From: Andalucia godoyi
Lineage: Eukaryota; Discoba; Jakobea; Jakobida; Andaluciidae
Length of the DNA: 64,000 nucleotides
Assembly (NCBI GenBank): GCA_009859145.1
Contig: VRVR01000048.1
Span: 62,001-126,000 of the forward strand
Direction: 5' to 3'
Part shown: piece after piece, positions 16,899 to 27,389 of the stretch
Position numbering within the stretch: position 1 is the stretch's first letter
How the letters are laid out: every line of letters begins with the position of its first letter
The notes under the pieces: generated by a model
Databases searched by the model: none
Seen by the model: the letters and a program-made list of their open reading frames with translations, nothing else
Told to the model about the DNA's origin: nothing
Position numbers and translations under genes: made by a program

Positions 16899-19883
16899 TC
16901 AGGGTCGCTTGGATCTGGATGCCGGGCGGGTGGTAGACGAAGGAGAGCGGACTTCCTTTCGTTGATACATTTGGAAATACTCGGACTGTACTTCCTGGGC
17001 AAGGTCCGATTCTCTTGCTTCTCGTTTCAGCCTCTCGTTCTCGTCGCGTCTGGCATTGATCTCTTGGGCCCGCCGTTCTTCTTCAATGTTTCGGACTTTG
17101 TGTCCAAAAGTAGACATCGCAACCGCATCATCTGGGGGAAGTCGCTGCGACACAACGGAACCCTGCTGCTGCGACAGCGAATCAGAGGTCAGGGGTGACC
17201 CAATGAAAAACGGATCGTCACGAACAGAGCTGCTCGCGCTCATTGTCGATGCCAATGAATTTGTAAACATGACTGTTGAATCACTGGACTGCTGCTGGAA
17301 ATGCCGAGCTGCGCGCTGTTGCTCAACGTGTTGTCCAAATGCATTGCGGGGGCGCGATTGTGAATTATCCAACTGTTGGGGGTGAAAAAGATACTGCGAC
17401 TGTGGGAGTTGGGGTTTTGTAGAGGTTGGCAGTTGCTGCTGAGGAACCGGCTGTGGAGGAGAATGCTGCGGCTGCTGCGGCTGCGGGGGGTGAAATGTTC
17501 CTCCGACACCGACGTTCGGATTGGACAGCGCACGCGGCCTCTGGGCAAACGGTCCCTGTTGAGACGAAACACTGTCATCTGATTTCAGCCTCATCGTCGT
17601 CTTCAGCTCAATCTGCTGCGCAAGCTTCTGCGCGTATTGCGTAACGGTTGATTGGTCAGCAGCACGACTTGCTGCTGAATGTTCAGTCGCATCTGTTGTA
17701 CCAGACCGGACCACAACCGGAGTCGGACTGTCCTTCATCATGTCTTGAATTCGCTGAATCAGAGTTGCACCGTGGTCACCAGGACCCAAAGAAGGCTCGG
17801 AAACTGGATTGAAATCGGCAAAATCGTCGGCATCCAAAAATGATGGTTCTTCGTCCGGTTGCATATCAAACTCTTCGTCGTCTTCAAACGGAGCTCGTGA
17901 ATCCACCATGACGCAGCCGTCGTCGTCGTCGTTGTTGTCATCGTCATCCCCGACGACTGGCAAGTTGTCGCTGTACGCGTAGGAACGTGGTGTTCCACGG
18001 ACAGACGAAGAAGAGGTCGACGAAGAAGACGATGGACGATTCATAGGTACATTCGCAGCAGCCTGGGCTGATTTAGGGGTAGGAGAAATGACGGCACCAG
18101 CCAAGCTTCTCGCGCTGGGGGGCTTATCGACTGCGGAGCGTTGGCCACCACGAGCGGATGTTGGCGTGGATTCGGTGAGAAATGGATGTGATGCCAAATC
18201 ACGGACCAGCGCCCTCTTCTTGGGATCGCGGACAAAGCAGGCTGAAAGAAACGACTGCAACTGTGGGCTCAGATCGCTCGGGAGGGGTGGGCCGCCCTCC
18301 GCCTGCGCAATCTGCATTAGCGCCTGCACAACATTCTTCCCTTGCAACATCTGGGACCAGGGTGGGGAGCCCGTCACCATTTCTAAAACGGTGCATCCGA
18401 GCGACCAGACATCAGCAGATCGGCCATGCCCGGTCTGCAAGATTACTTCTGGAGCCATGTGGGACGGCGTTCCCGTGAACGAAAAGTTCTCCTTCGACAT
18501 CGTGGCCATCCCGCTGATCTGCGTTGATGCTCCGAAATCCGCAAGCTTCACCGTGCCAGAAGTGCAGTCAAGCAAGACGTTTGCAGCCTTGATATCACGA
18601 TGCACGATTCTGTTCTGATGCAAATACTGCAGCCCTTCGACCAACTGCTTCGTATACATCTTCACCAATGTTTCGTCCAATCTTCCAAACTGCTCGATAA
18701 CCTGCGCAATCGACCCACCCGGGACATACTCCAAGAAAATATGGAGAGTCGATTTGATCCGCTCCGAACCGAGATACCTCACAACATTTGGATGCCTGTA
18801 TTTCTGCAGCAATGAAATCTCCCGTTGAATGCTCACCAGTTGTGCTTTGATCTTTGGCAGCGATCCCGAGAATGTGATTTCCTTGATCGCCACAAACTCT
18901 CCGGATTGCTGATTCAATGCCAAGAATACCCGGCCAAAGCTGCCCTGGCCGATCAGCGCCCCCTTTTGATACGGGAACGGAGCTCCAGAAGCCGAAGACG
19001 GCGTGTTTTCACCAGGAATCGACCCTGGTCTAGGCTGTACAATTTGCACTTGATTTGCATTACTGTTGTGTACCACGGATCCCGTAGTTGCCACCGACGC
19101 TGTTGTTGCGGACGACGACAACGACGACACCAATCCAGCTTGCGGTTGGTGTTGCGACGCCGGTGGCTTGTCCAGTGCCAACGGCGGAACCGGACGACTC
19201 GCAAGCAGCGAGTTTCCGGTCCCGCTTCCAATTGGGGGAGACGACCCTGAATTCCCGTTTCCAAACGAAAGCGCACGCTGTGTCCTTGACGACGGCTTGA
19301 CGACCAATCCATGCTGACTCATGTTCTGCAGGGCACCCGGCGAGGGCATGAAACTAACTTCGCCCGCCGCGATCTCAAATTCATTTGGCGCCCCAAGCAA
19401 CTTGCCCGGTGCCGTCTTCGGCGTTGTGATCATTCCTGACGAGCCAGACATTGACGGCTGGCGAACCAGCACCGAGTTGTTCGCATTGCTGCCCGTGCTG
19501 TGCGAGTTTGAAAAGGTGATGTTTTGCGCATTCACATGAACCACGTTATTATTACTCATTGATGCAAGCAAGCTCGAGCTGGAGCTGAAGCTGATGTTGG
19601 AATTGGAGTTGGTATTGAAGTTGGAGTTGGAGTTTGAGTTTGCATTGGCACTGGCGTTGGTGTTGGCGTTGGCATTGGCGTTGGAGCTTTCTCGAGACGG
19701 TGGCCGTCTGGGCGAAAGCGCCGATCCAGCGCGGATCACTCCACCTTCTCGTGACGGAGGTTTATTCGGAGGATACCTCGAGGCCGAAGCTGAAAATGCA
19801 TCCGAAACGTGCGAATCAGACCCAAACCGAATGTCCTCTTCTATTTCATCACTAGACGAAACAGCACCGGACCGCCGGCTCAT
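16899..19883 (-). CDS. MEKK/STE11-type protein kinase
   Basis: 994-residue protein. A 300-residue low-complexity N-terminus (Ser/Asn/Ala; alternating Asn-Ala/Asn-Ser from a TTGGAG/TTGGCG repeat at about 19590-19690) precedes a kinase domain at residues about 304-571: Gly loop GQGSFG (312-317), Lys334 in AIKE, HRD Asp430, DFG Asp449, and DVWSLGC. The FxxYRHPNVVRYLG and GGSIAQVI features match the MAP3K (STE11/MEKK/NPK1) group. The activation segment reads GTPSHMAPE instead of the usual GTPYWMAPE. The C-terminal 420 residues contain an Asp-rich patch, Gln/Pro-rich stretches and a final charged helix (RRAQEINARRDENERLKREA). Expected role: activating a MAP2K in a stress or polarity cascade. Confidence 0.92.
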   Translation of the reverse strand: MSRRSGAVSSSDEIEEDIRFGSDSHVSDAFSASASRYPPNKPPSREGGVIRAGSALSPRRPPSRESSNANANANTNASANANSNSNSNFNTNSNSNISFSSSSSLLASMSNNNVVHVNAQNITFSNSHSTGSNANNSVLVRQPSMSGSSGMITTPKTAPGKLLGAPNEFEIAAGEVSFMPSPGALQNMSQHGLVVKPSSRTQRALSFGNGNSGSSPPIGSGTGNSLLASRPVPPLALDKPPASQHQPQAGLVSSLSSSATTASVATTGSVVHNSNANQVQIVQPRPGSIPGENTPSSASGAPFPYQKGALIGQGSFGRVFLALNQQSGEFVAIKEITFSGSLPKIKAQLVSIQREISLLQKYRHPNVVRYLGSERIKSTLHIFLEYVPGGSIAQVIEQFGRLDETLVKMYTKQLVEGLQYLHQNRIVHRDIKAANVLLDCTSGTVKLADFGASTQISGMATMSKENFSFTGTPSHMAPEVILQTGHGRSADVWSLGCTVLEMVTGSPPWSQMLQGKNVVQALMQIAQAEGGPPLPSDLSPQLQSFLSACFVRDPKKRALVRDLASHPFLTESTPTSARGGQRSAVDKPPSARSLAGAVISPTPKSAQAAANVPMNRPSSSSSTSSSSVRGTPRSYAYSDNLPVVGDDDDNNDDDDGCVMVDSRAPFEDDEEFDMQPDEEPSFLDADDFADFNPVSEPSLGPGDHGATLIQRIQDMMKDSPTPVVVRSGTTDATEHSAASRAADQSTVTQYAQKLAQQIELKTTMRLKSDDSVSSQQGPFAQRPRALSNPNVGVGGTFHPPQPQQPQHSPPQPVPQQQLPTSTKPQLPQSQYLFHPQQLDNSQSRPRNAFGQHVEQQRAARHFQQQSSDSTVMFTNSLASTMSASSSVRDDPFFIGSPLTSDSLSQQQGSVVSQRLPPDDAVAMSTFGHKVRNIEEERRAQEINARRDENERLKREARESDLAQEVQSEYFQMYQRKEVRSPSSTTRPASRSKRP

Positions 19884-20456
19884 TCTGTACGCTTATATGA
19901 TGCAATGCAATATCCTCGCTACCAATAAATAATATATATATATATAACACTCCCCACCACCCCCAAAAAAAAAATTTAACAAAAATAAACTTCAGAACCA
20001 AATAAATCCACAAAATAATTATTATTTCCAAAAAATTTGAAAGAGAAAAAATAATGAATTAATGAAAATATCAGAACTTTTAAATGTCAAAATTCTGATT
20101 TCAGAGAGAACGAGGTCATTAATGGGCTGGGGAAAATAGAGGGACGATGACAAGCCTTTCTTTCTGCGGACAAAATACCCACGGTGGATTCAATCTGCCC
20201 CGATTGGCACGCTTTCCCCAGCTTTCACTTTCTTTCTCGTTCTTCATGAAAAGAATCACGTGATGCAACAACCAAAACACAATCTGCATCGGAGACTTAC
20301 AGCAGGTTCAAGCAGACGGAAAAAACCGTTGAAAAAAAAAAACGAACACGTATACGATAATAAAATCATCTGAGAAGAACGTGCGCAGTTTGCAATGCAG
20401 ATTGTTTTGGTTTTCTTACGGATTCTGTCTTACAAAGAAAAGAAAAGGGTACAAAG
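19884..20456. other. divergent promoter region, MEKK kinase / SHIPPO protein
   Basis: 573 bp, AT-rich (TATATATATATA at 19933-19944, several AAATTT/AATTA tracts to 20100), with one TCACGTGATG palindrome near 20257. No gene seen. Confidence 0.5.
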
Positions 20457-22079
20457 ATGGACGGTGCGATCGTTGAAGATGAGCAAAACAGCTCGGAGGG
20501 GGATTTGTCAGTCTGTCGCGAGGAGTCAGTGGTGATGAGTCCCCCAGCAATTGAGATCACTCCAGGAACCCCGGTAGCAGACAACAGCACCACGCTTTTT
20601 ATGGATGGGCTGGAAAGGGGGGAGAAGGAGGGAAAGGAAGGAAACAATGATGGTAGTTGTGCGGCCGAAGAAATGCATGAAGACGCCCGACCGGCGGAAC
20701 TGGGAGGCAGCGCGGAGGCTTCAGGAGTACTATCCGGTGCGGAAGCAGCGGAGGACATTCCAGACGCGGAAAGCGTGGTGGAAACGCAGTGCGGTCAGGA
20801 ATCGGAGCTGTTGCTGTCTGAGAAGCAGGTTTCGGAAGGCCCGATCGTTGCGGAGGCTTTGACAGCTGGTGGCGATGCCGCGGAAGAGCATGGCACGGCT
20901 GAAGGAGAGGTGCGAGGAAGGGAGATGGAATGTACGCATCGTGCGCCAGCGGAGATCCAGGAAGAAGCCGGTGTCGAAGGAAGAGACATGAAGGATGAGT
21001 CGGAAATGCGTTCTCCGATCATCAACGGCGAACGAATTGCGCGAAGCATGAGCATGTCTCGTGAGTCAACATCCAAATCAAAGAAGACTCCAGCGACAAG
21101 TTCGGTTTATGCGCACAGAGTATCGAATCGCGACAGGTTCATGGGATTGCAACGGCCACCGGCCCCTGCCAAGAAACTGCAGCCGCAACTGCAGCCGCTG
21201 TCAGGACCGCTGTCAGGACCGCTGATGGAACTAGCAAAGTACAATGCAAGGATAGCAGCCCTGCCGCCGGTCCCTGCGACACACATGGGAGTTGCCGCCA
21301 GCAGCGAAAAGGCGCCGGAGATCAGTGTACCAACAGCAGCAGGAGGATGTCTGCATCCAAGGTCCTCGGCCGTCGAAGAGCAGCCGTCGGTGGTCCAGTC
21401 GAAGCCAAGGGCACCCAGCGCAATGGCATCCAGTCGACGGACAGGGACAGAAATATCAACCAGCAGAAATGCACACAACGGGGTGTCTGCAAAGGGGCGC
21501 GCAGAGAGCGCGATGGCTACAAGTAGAAGACTCGACACATCAAGAACAAGCCACGCCCAGCTCAGTAGCTCCAGGAGCTTTGCATCAACCAACGTCAAAT
21601 CGGTACGCTTGCGCTCTCATCGTCCTCCCCACCAATATGGAAGACCAATCCCCGCATTCGGAGCTGTTTTCTCCCCGGGGCCAGTTCACAGTCTGCCATC
21701 CACGCTGGGCCAGGGAAGGAAATTCACCTTGAAGTCCAGAATCGAAACGAATCCAAAAGACAAGGAGCTGTGCAAAATGCCAGGACCCGGACAGTACAAT
21801 CCAAGAGAACCGAATGACGTGCGCAAGATTTCCCTCCACGGCCGCATTCCGGTGAATCTACCTCGAGCACCAACACCGGGTCCCGGATCCTACAACATTG
21901 ACGAGGCTACCGGAATTGGAAGCAGCATGATTATGAAGAAACACGGCGTGACCCTCAAGAGTCGAATCCCACCGCAGGCCGCTGAGAATGGTGCGAAGTC
22001 AATACCTGGCCCCGGAACGTACGACATTCCTTCCACTGTCGGTGACGGTCCACAATTTGTCTTTGGAACGGCTTGGTAG
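20457..22079 (+). CDS. SHIPPO/STPGR-repeat protein (ciliary microtubule associated)
   Basis: 540 residues. The first 200 are acidic and low-complexity; the middle is Ser/Arg/Ala-rich (AMASSRRTGTEIS and AMATSRRLDTSRT, an internal repeat). The last 150 contain PGPxxY-type SHIPPO repeats: FSPGPVHSL, MPGPGQYNP, TPGPGSYNI and IPGPGTYDI, each followed by a variable linker and a strand such as FTLKSRI. Such repeats occur in ODF3/CIMAP proteins, which bind doublet or singlet microtubules of cilia and flagella. This is the clearest hint that the organism makes a cilium at some stage. Confidence 0.85.
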   Translation: MDGAIVEDEQNSSEGDLSVCREESVVMSPPAIEITPGTPVADNSTTLFMDGLERGEKEGKEGNNDGSCAAEEMHEDARPAELGGSAEASGVLSGAEAAEDIPDAESVVETQCGQESELLLSEKQVSEGPIVAEALTAGGDAAEEHGTAEGEVRGREMECTHRAPAEIQEEAGVEGRDMKDESEMRSPIINGERIARSMSMSRESTSKSKKTPATSSVYAHRVSNRDRFMGLQRPPAPAKKLQPQLQPLSGPLSGPLMELAKYNARIAALPPVPATHMGVAASSEKAPEISVPTAAGGCLHPRSSAVEEQPSVVQSKPRAPSAMASSRRTGTEISTSRNAHNGVSAKGRAESAMATSRRLDTSRTSHAQLSSSRSFASTNVKSVRLRSHRPPHQYGRPIPAFGAVFSPGPVHSLPSTLGQGRKFTLKSRIETNPKDKELCKMPGPGQYNPREPNDVRKISLHGRIPVNLPRAPTPGPGSYNIDEATGIGSSMIMKKHGVTLKSRIPPQAAENGAKSIPGPGTYDIPSTVGDGPQFVFGTAW

Positions 22080-22315
22080 CTCCTTTGTACATATCAGTAT
22101 ACAATAAAAGAAGCAAAACTCTTGCATGTCGCACTGCTCGTTTCCACGGTGAGCAAATCGCTAAATACTTGTATTTTTAATGAATTTTCTTCTTCTTTCA
22201 ATCAAACAAACAGAAAGGAAAGAAAAAAAAACAGCATCATGCTTTCATATTATACCAATGATGACGTCCATCATGTTGCCCTTCTCTTTTTCTCTCTTTT
22301 TTGGTCGAGATTCTG

Positions 22316-24448
<2,133 letters not shown>

Positions 24449-25162
24449 TCATCCAAAGCATATTGAAGAAATTTCAATGTTGTCAGGCTCTGAACGAAAC
24501 GACAGTCGTCGAAGCATAGCAAAGTGAGCAGCACCGGGCGATGCAAACACCACTGTCCATGACGTCGATTCTGGCGGCGCAGGGCCTGCAGACGCAGGGC
24601 AGTCGATGTTACGAAATCCTGGTATTGAGTAAAACAGGAAGCGGACTTGGCGAGCGGTAACTGGTGCTGAAAACACTACTTGAAGCACCTTGGATGGGTG
24701 CTCGGTGTCGCGGGCACGAATGCGCGCCATCCCGTGAGACAAGACATGATCCACACACACCTGCACATCATTTCTGGAGTTAGGAGGGAAGAACTGCTGA
24801 AGAAAGATCGTTGACTCGAAAGCTGCATCCTGGACACATTCTGCGGGTGTTCGATGCAACCCGGGGACAACCAGCCCACCTGAAGCGGTTCGTTCGCGCG
24901 GAACATCCATCTGCATCGAAGGGTTTCGTCTTTGCAGTCTCTGAAAGGGCAGCGTAGGGTTCTGGTACGCTGCAACTGCTTGTGCATACGACGCAAAACT
25001 AACGCTCGCACACGACCCCGGATGCACGAATGACACGCTCGGCACATCGGACAACTCGACTCCGCTGTATCCGTCACACAGAAAAAAACAGTCTTCAATG
25101 TCCGGTAGCTCCACCGCGCTTGGAATCCCCTTCAGCGGAATCACTCCACTACCGCTAGGCAT
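24449..25162 (-). CDS. RRM-like protein, paralogue of the 13-16 kb gene
   Basis: 237 residues from MPSGSGVIPLKGIPSAV. Two degenerate RRM-like units are visible: the first from IPLKGIP through FVHPGSCASVSFASYAQAVA, the second from VVFSAPVTARQVRFLFY through WTVVFASPGAAHFAMLRRL. The beta1 / helix / VxFxSxxxA pattern matches the units of the five-exon gene at 13108-16444. About 120 bp upstream of the ATG, a segment related to the 5'-exon part of the dispersed repeat (donor GACGGTAAGA, minus strand, near 25311) suggests a spliced 5' leader, so an upstream coding exon is possible and the true N-terminus is uncertain. Confidence 0.6.
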   Translation of the reverse strand: MPSGSGVIPLKGIPSAVELPDIEDCFFLCDGYSGVELSDVPSVSFVHPGSCASVSFASYAQAVAAYQNPTLPFQRLQRRNPSMQMDVPRERTASGGLVVPGLHRTPAECVQDAAFESTIFLQQFFPPNSRNDVQVCVDHVLSHGMARIRARDTEHPSKVLQVVFSAPVTARQVRFLFYSIPGFRNIDCPASAGPAPPESTSWTVVFASPGAAHFAMLRRLSFRSEPDNIEISSICFG

Positions 25163-25410
25163 TGTTCCTGGGCGTTTCACCAATTCGACGTTCAAAAACC
25201 GTTTCTCCTGCTCTGCTTTCGACGTTTTTGTGCGACCACTTCTGAACCTTCTTTTTGAATTTCTCGGTTGACAGCTTTTTGTGTATCACCACTGAACACC
25301 AAACAATGCGATTTTCTTACCGTCGCCAAGTCCAAAATTGAAATTCCTTACGAAAGTTCCCCGTCAAACAACTGCGTTCTGTTTTTCTGGTTTTATTCAT
25401 TATTTTTCTT

Positions 25411-25441
<31 letters not shown>

Positions 25442-25597
25442 TTGTTATTATTATTATTATTATTATTGCAATTTTTAAACAGTATGCTTCATAGATATTT
25501 CATATTGATACCGTACGCCGTACCGGTACTTACCTTTTTGTTGACAGTTTGTTTGGCATGTACACGGGAGGAGGGGGATTATAAGATGGACGGGTGT
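25163..25597. other. intergenic region with diverged repeat copy 4 and microsatellites
   Basis: Bases about 25262-25400, read on the minus strand, align with copies 1 and 2 of the dispersed repeat (AATAAAACCAGAAAAACAGAAC, then GGACTTGGCGACGGTAAGAAAATCGCATTG, then GATACACAAA), at roughly three quarters identity by eye. This is followed by (CTT)n at about 25408-25440 and (ATT)n to 25467. No coding gene is evident. Confidence 0.55.
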
Positions 25598-26695
25598 TCA
25601 TGCCTTGAAACTGCGATGCCAAAACATTGCATCCTCGCCGACCTTGGTCTTGAACTGAAATCCAAACTGGGCAAGATGCTCTTTGATTTCGGCGAGCCGT
25701 CCGTTTTCTTCCACGCCAATGACGTCGACTCGAGTCTTGTCGAAGTCAATGCTCTTCAACACAGGCAATTCGTGGCCCTCGACATCGACTGACAGATAAT
25801 TGACGTGATCGATGTTGTGCATGTCGAAGAGATACTGCGGTCGAACACAATGCACTGTAAGGATCTTGTCATCAGCCTTCTTTCCATGCTTGTTCGTCTC
25901 TTCCAGCCCAGAAAACTCATCATCGGATTTGAACACAAACTTGCACATCTTGTTCTCTGTGGATGCGGCAGCATGGTAAACATGCGGCCTCGGTCGCCAG
26001 TTGAGAATTGTCTTCACGGCACTTGGATTCGCCTCCACCAGAATACCGTTCCAGTTCAAACAGTGATCCAATAGTGCAGAATTCGAGTGTGTCTCCCCGT
26101 CATACGCACCAATATCTACAAAAACACCGTTCTTCATCTTCTTGAACACATCCGCAATGTACAGGTCCTGTCCAAACTGCGAAAACCCATGCTCCCACAT
26201 CAGATAATTCGAAGGATGCAAATTCGCAAGGAACTTTTTGCACAGCTTTCCGTTATGTTCCTTGTTTTCTGCAACCGTTCGTTGCGAAGGAAGCACATAC
26301 GACTCTGCGAAGTTCGGGTGGACCTGCTCAACAAGTTGTGACGTCCATGTCGACCCCACTGCTGCCTCCTCTCCCTCTCCCTCTCCCTCTCCATTTCCGT
26401 CGGACGTCTTTGACTTTCGGCTCTGCTCCAAACTCGTCCTTTTCTGCTTCACTGGAAGTTTCACCGTTGCAGAGGCAGAGGCAGAGGCGATGGATGCCGA
26501 GGTTGACGATTCCGAGTCTTCAAGAGCGATTGAGAATGGCGGCGAACGGCTCCCTGTCGCACTCGGGACTGTCGACGGCGCAGCAGGCTTCGGTTGCGGC
26601 GTCACAATAATGCAAAATAAAATATTGAAAAATATCAGTGAAGCAATGATCACTGCAGTTCGGTTGTACTGACCAGGACGATCAGCATTCATCAT
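25598..26695 (-). CDS. membrane-anchored FkbM-family methyltransferase
   Basis: 365 residues from the ATG at 26695; upstream frame is (CACACA)n repeat without ATG. A short basic N-tail precedes one membrane helix (VIIASLIFFNILFCIIV), a type II topology, then a Ser/Ala/Pro stem and the catalytic domain: FSQFGQDLYIADVF, the SAM-binding GVFVDIGAYDGETHSNS, GILVEANPSA, and YLSVDVEGHELPVLKSIDF, which are the FkbM landmarks. FkbM enzymes O-methylate hydroxyls of small molecules or glycans; the Golgi-type anchor suggests a glycan or lipid substrate, which is inference. The intergenic side toward the hAT gene is divergent. Confidence 0.88.
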   Translation of the reverse strand: MMNADRPGQYNRTAVIIASLIFFNILFCIIVTPQPKPAAPSTVPSATGSRSPPFSIALEDSESSTSASIASASASATVKLPVKQKRTSLEQSRKSKTSDGNGEGEGEGEEAAVGSTWTSQLVEQVHPNFAESYVLPSQRTVAENKEHNGKLCKKFLANLHPSNYLMWEHGFSQFGQDLYIADVFKKMKNGVFVDIGAYDGETHSNSALLDHCLNWNGILVEANPSAVKTILNWRPRPHVYHAAASTENKMCKFVFKSDDEFSGLEETNKHGKKADDKILTVHCVRPQYLFDMHNIDHVNYLSVDVEGHELPVLKSIDFDKTRVDVIGVEENGRLAEIKEHLAQFGFQFKTKVGEDAMFWHRSFKA

Positions 26696-27389
26696 TCTAA
26701 GTAACGTTACCTGCCGGTTACCAGCCCGTCCAAAATGAAAAGCGTAAGGTGCAAGGTGCAAGGTGTGCGTGTGCGTGTGCGTGTGTATGGCTGTGTCCCC
26801 GTCGCCTATTGCCAGCGACCACACGTGTCCTTTCCTTTCAAGCCCCAACTTGCGAAGAAAACAACGAATAAAGCATCCAGTGCTGAACTACGGCCTCTCA
26901 AACGACGGGATCGATCGACCATCAAAGGCAGGGTGCTTGTGTATATATCAGTTATTTATTTATTATTGCATTTTTTTTTTTTTAATAGTCCGCGAATGCC
27001 TGAGAGGAGGGCCCGTCTCGGTTTCGATTGAAGATGATGGGTGGTCTATGCGAGCTGGCGCGTTTGTTTTCTCGTCCAAACAGCAAGCTAGTCATGGGGC
27101 TAACGTAACGCATGTTAGGCTAACGTGCGATGCTGGCCACAGTTAATCTCCGCTAACTGGATGAGAGTTGACGCTAACGCCAGGCCGCCAGGCGTCAGCA
27201 TCGGCGACTTGACGCTGTCTCCCGCCAAAATTCGGCGGGAGCACAAACAACACAAATCCCCAAGAGGCCGAGACCCTTATCTTTCGGTTTGGACATTTTG
27301 ACCTTTCCAATTTCCATGATCATTCTTCTCTTTTCGAGAGCAGTCAAGTGTGTCTGTTTATCAAGATTTGGGTGTGCCTTGAATATTTC
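26696..27389. other. intergenic region between FkbM gene and hAT transposase
   Basis: 694 bp. Contains (GTGCGT)n near 26765, a T-run at 26970-26983, several TAACG/CTAACG words at 27098-27180, and a perfect 8-bp inverted repeat around 27223-27245 (CTCCCGCC, 7-base loop, GGCGGGAG). Part probably belongs to the hAT element's 5' end, but I could not find terminal inverted repeats. Confidence 0.45.
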
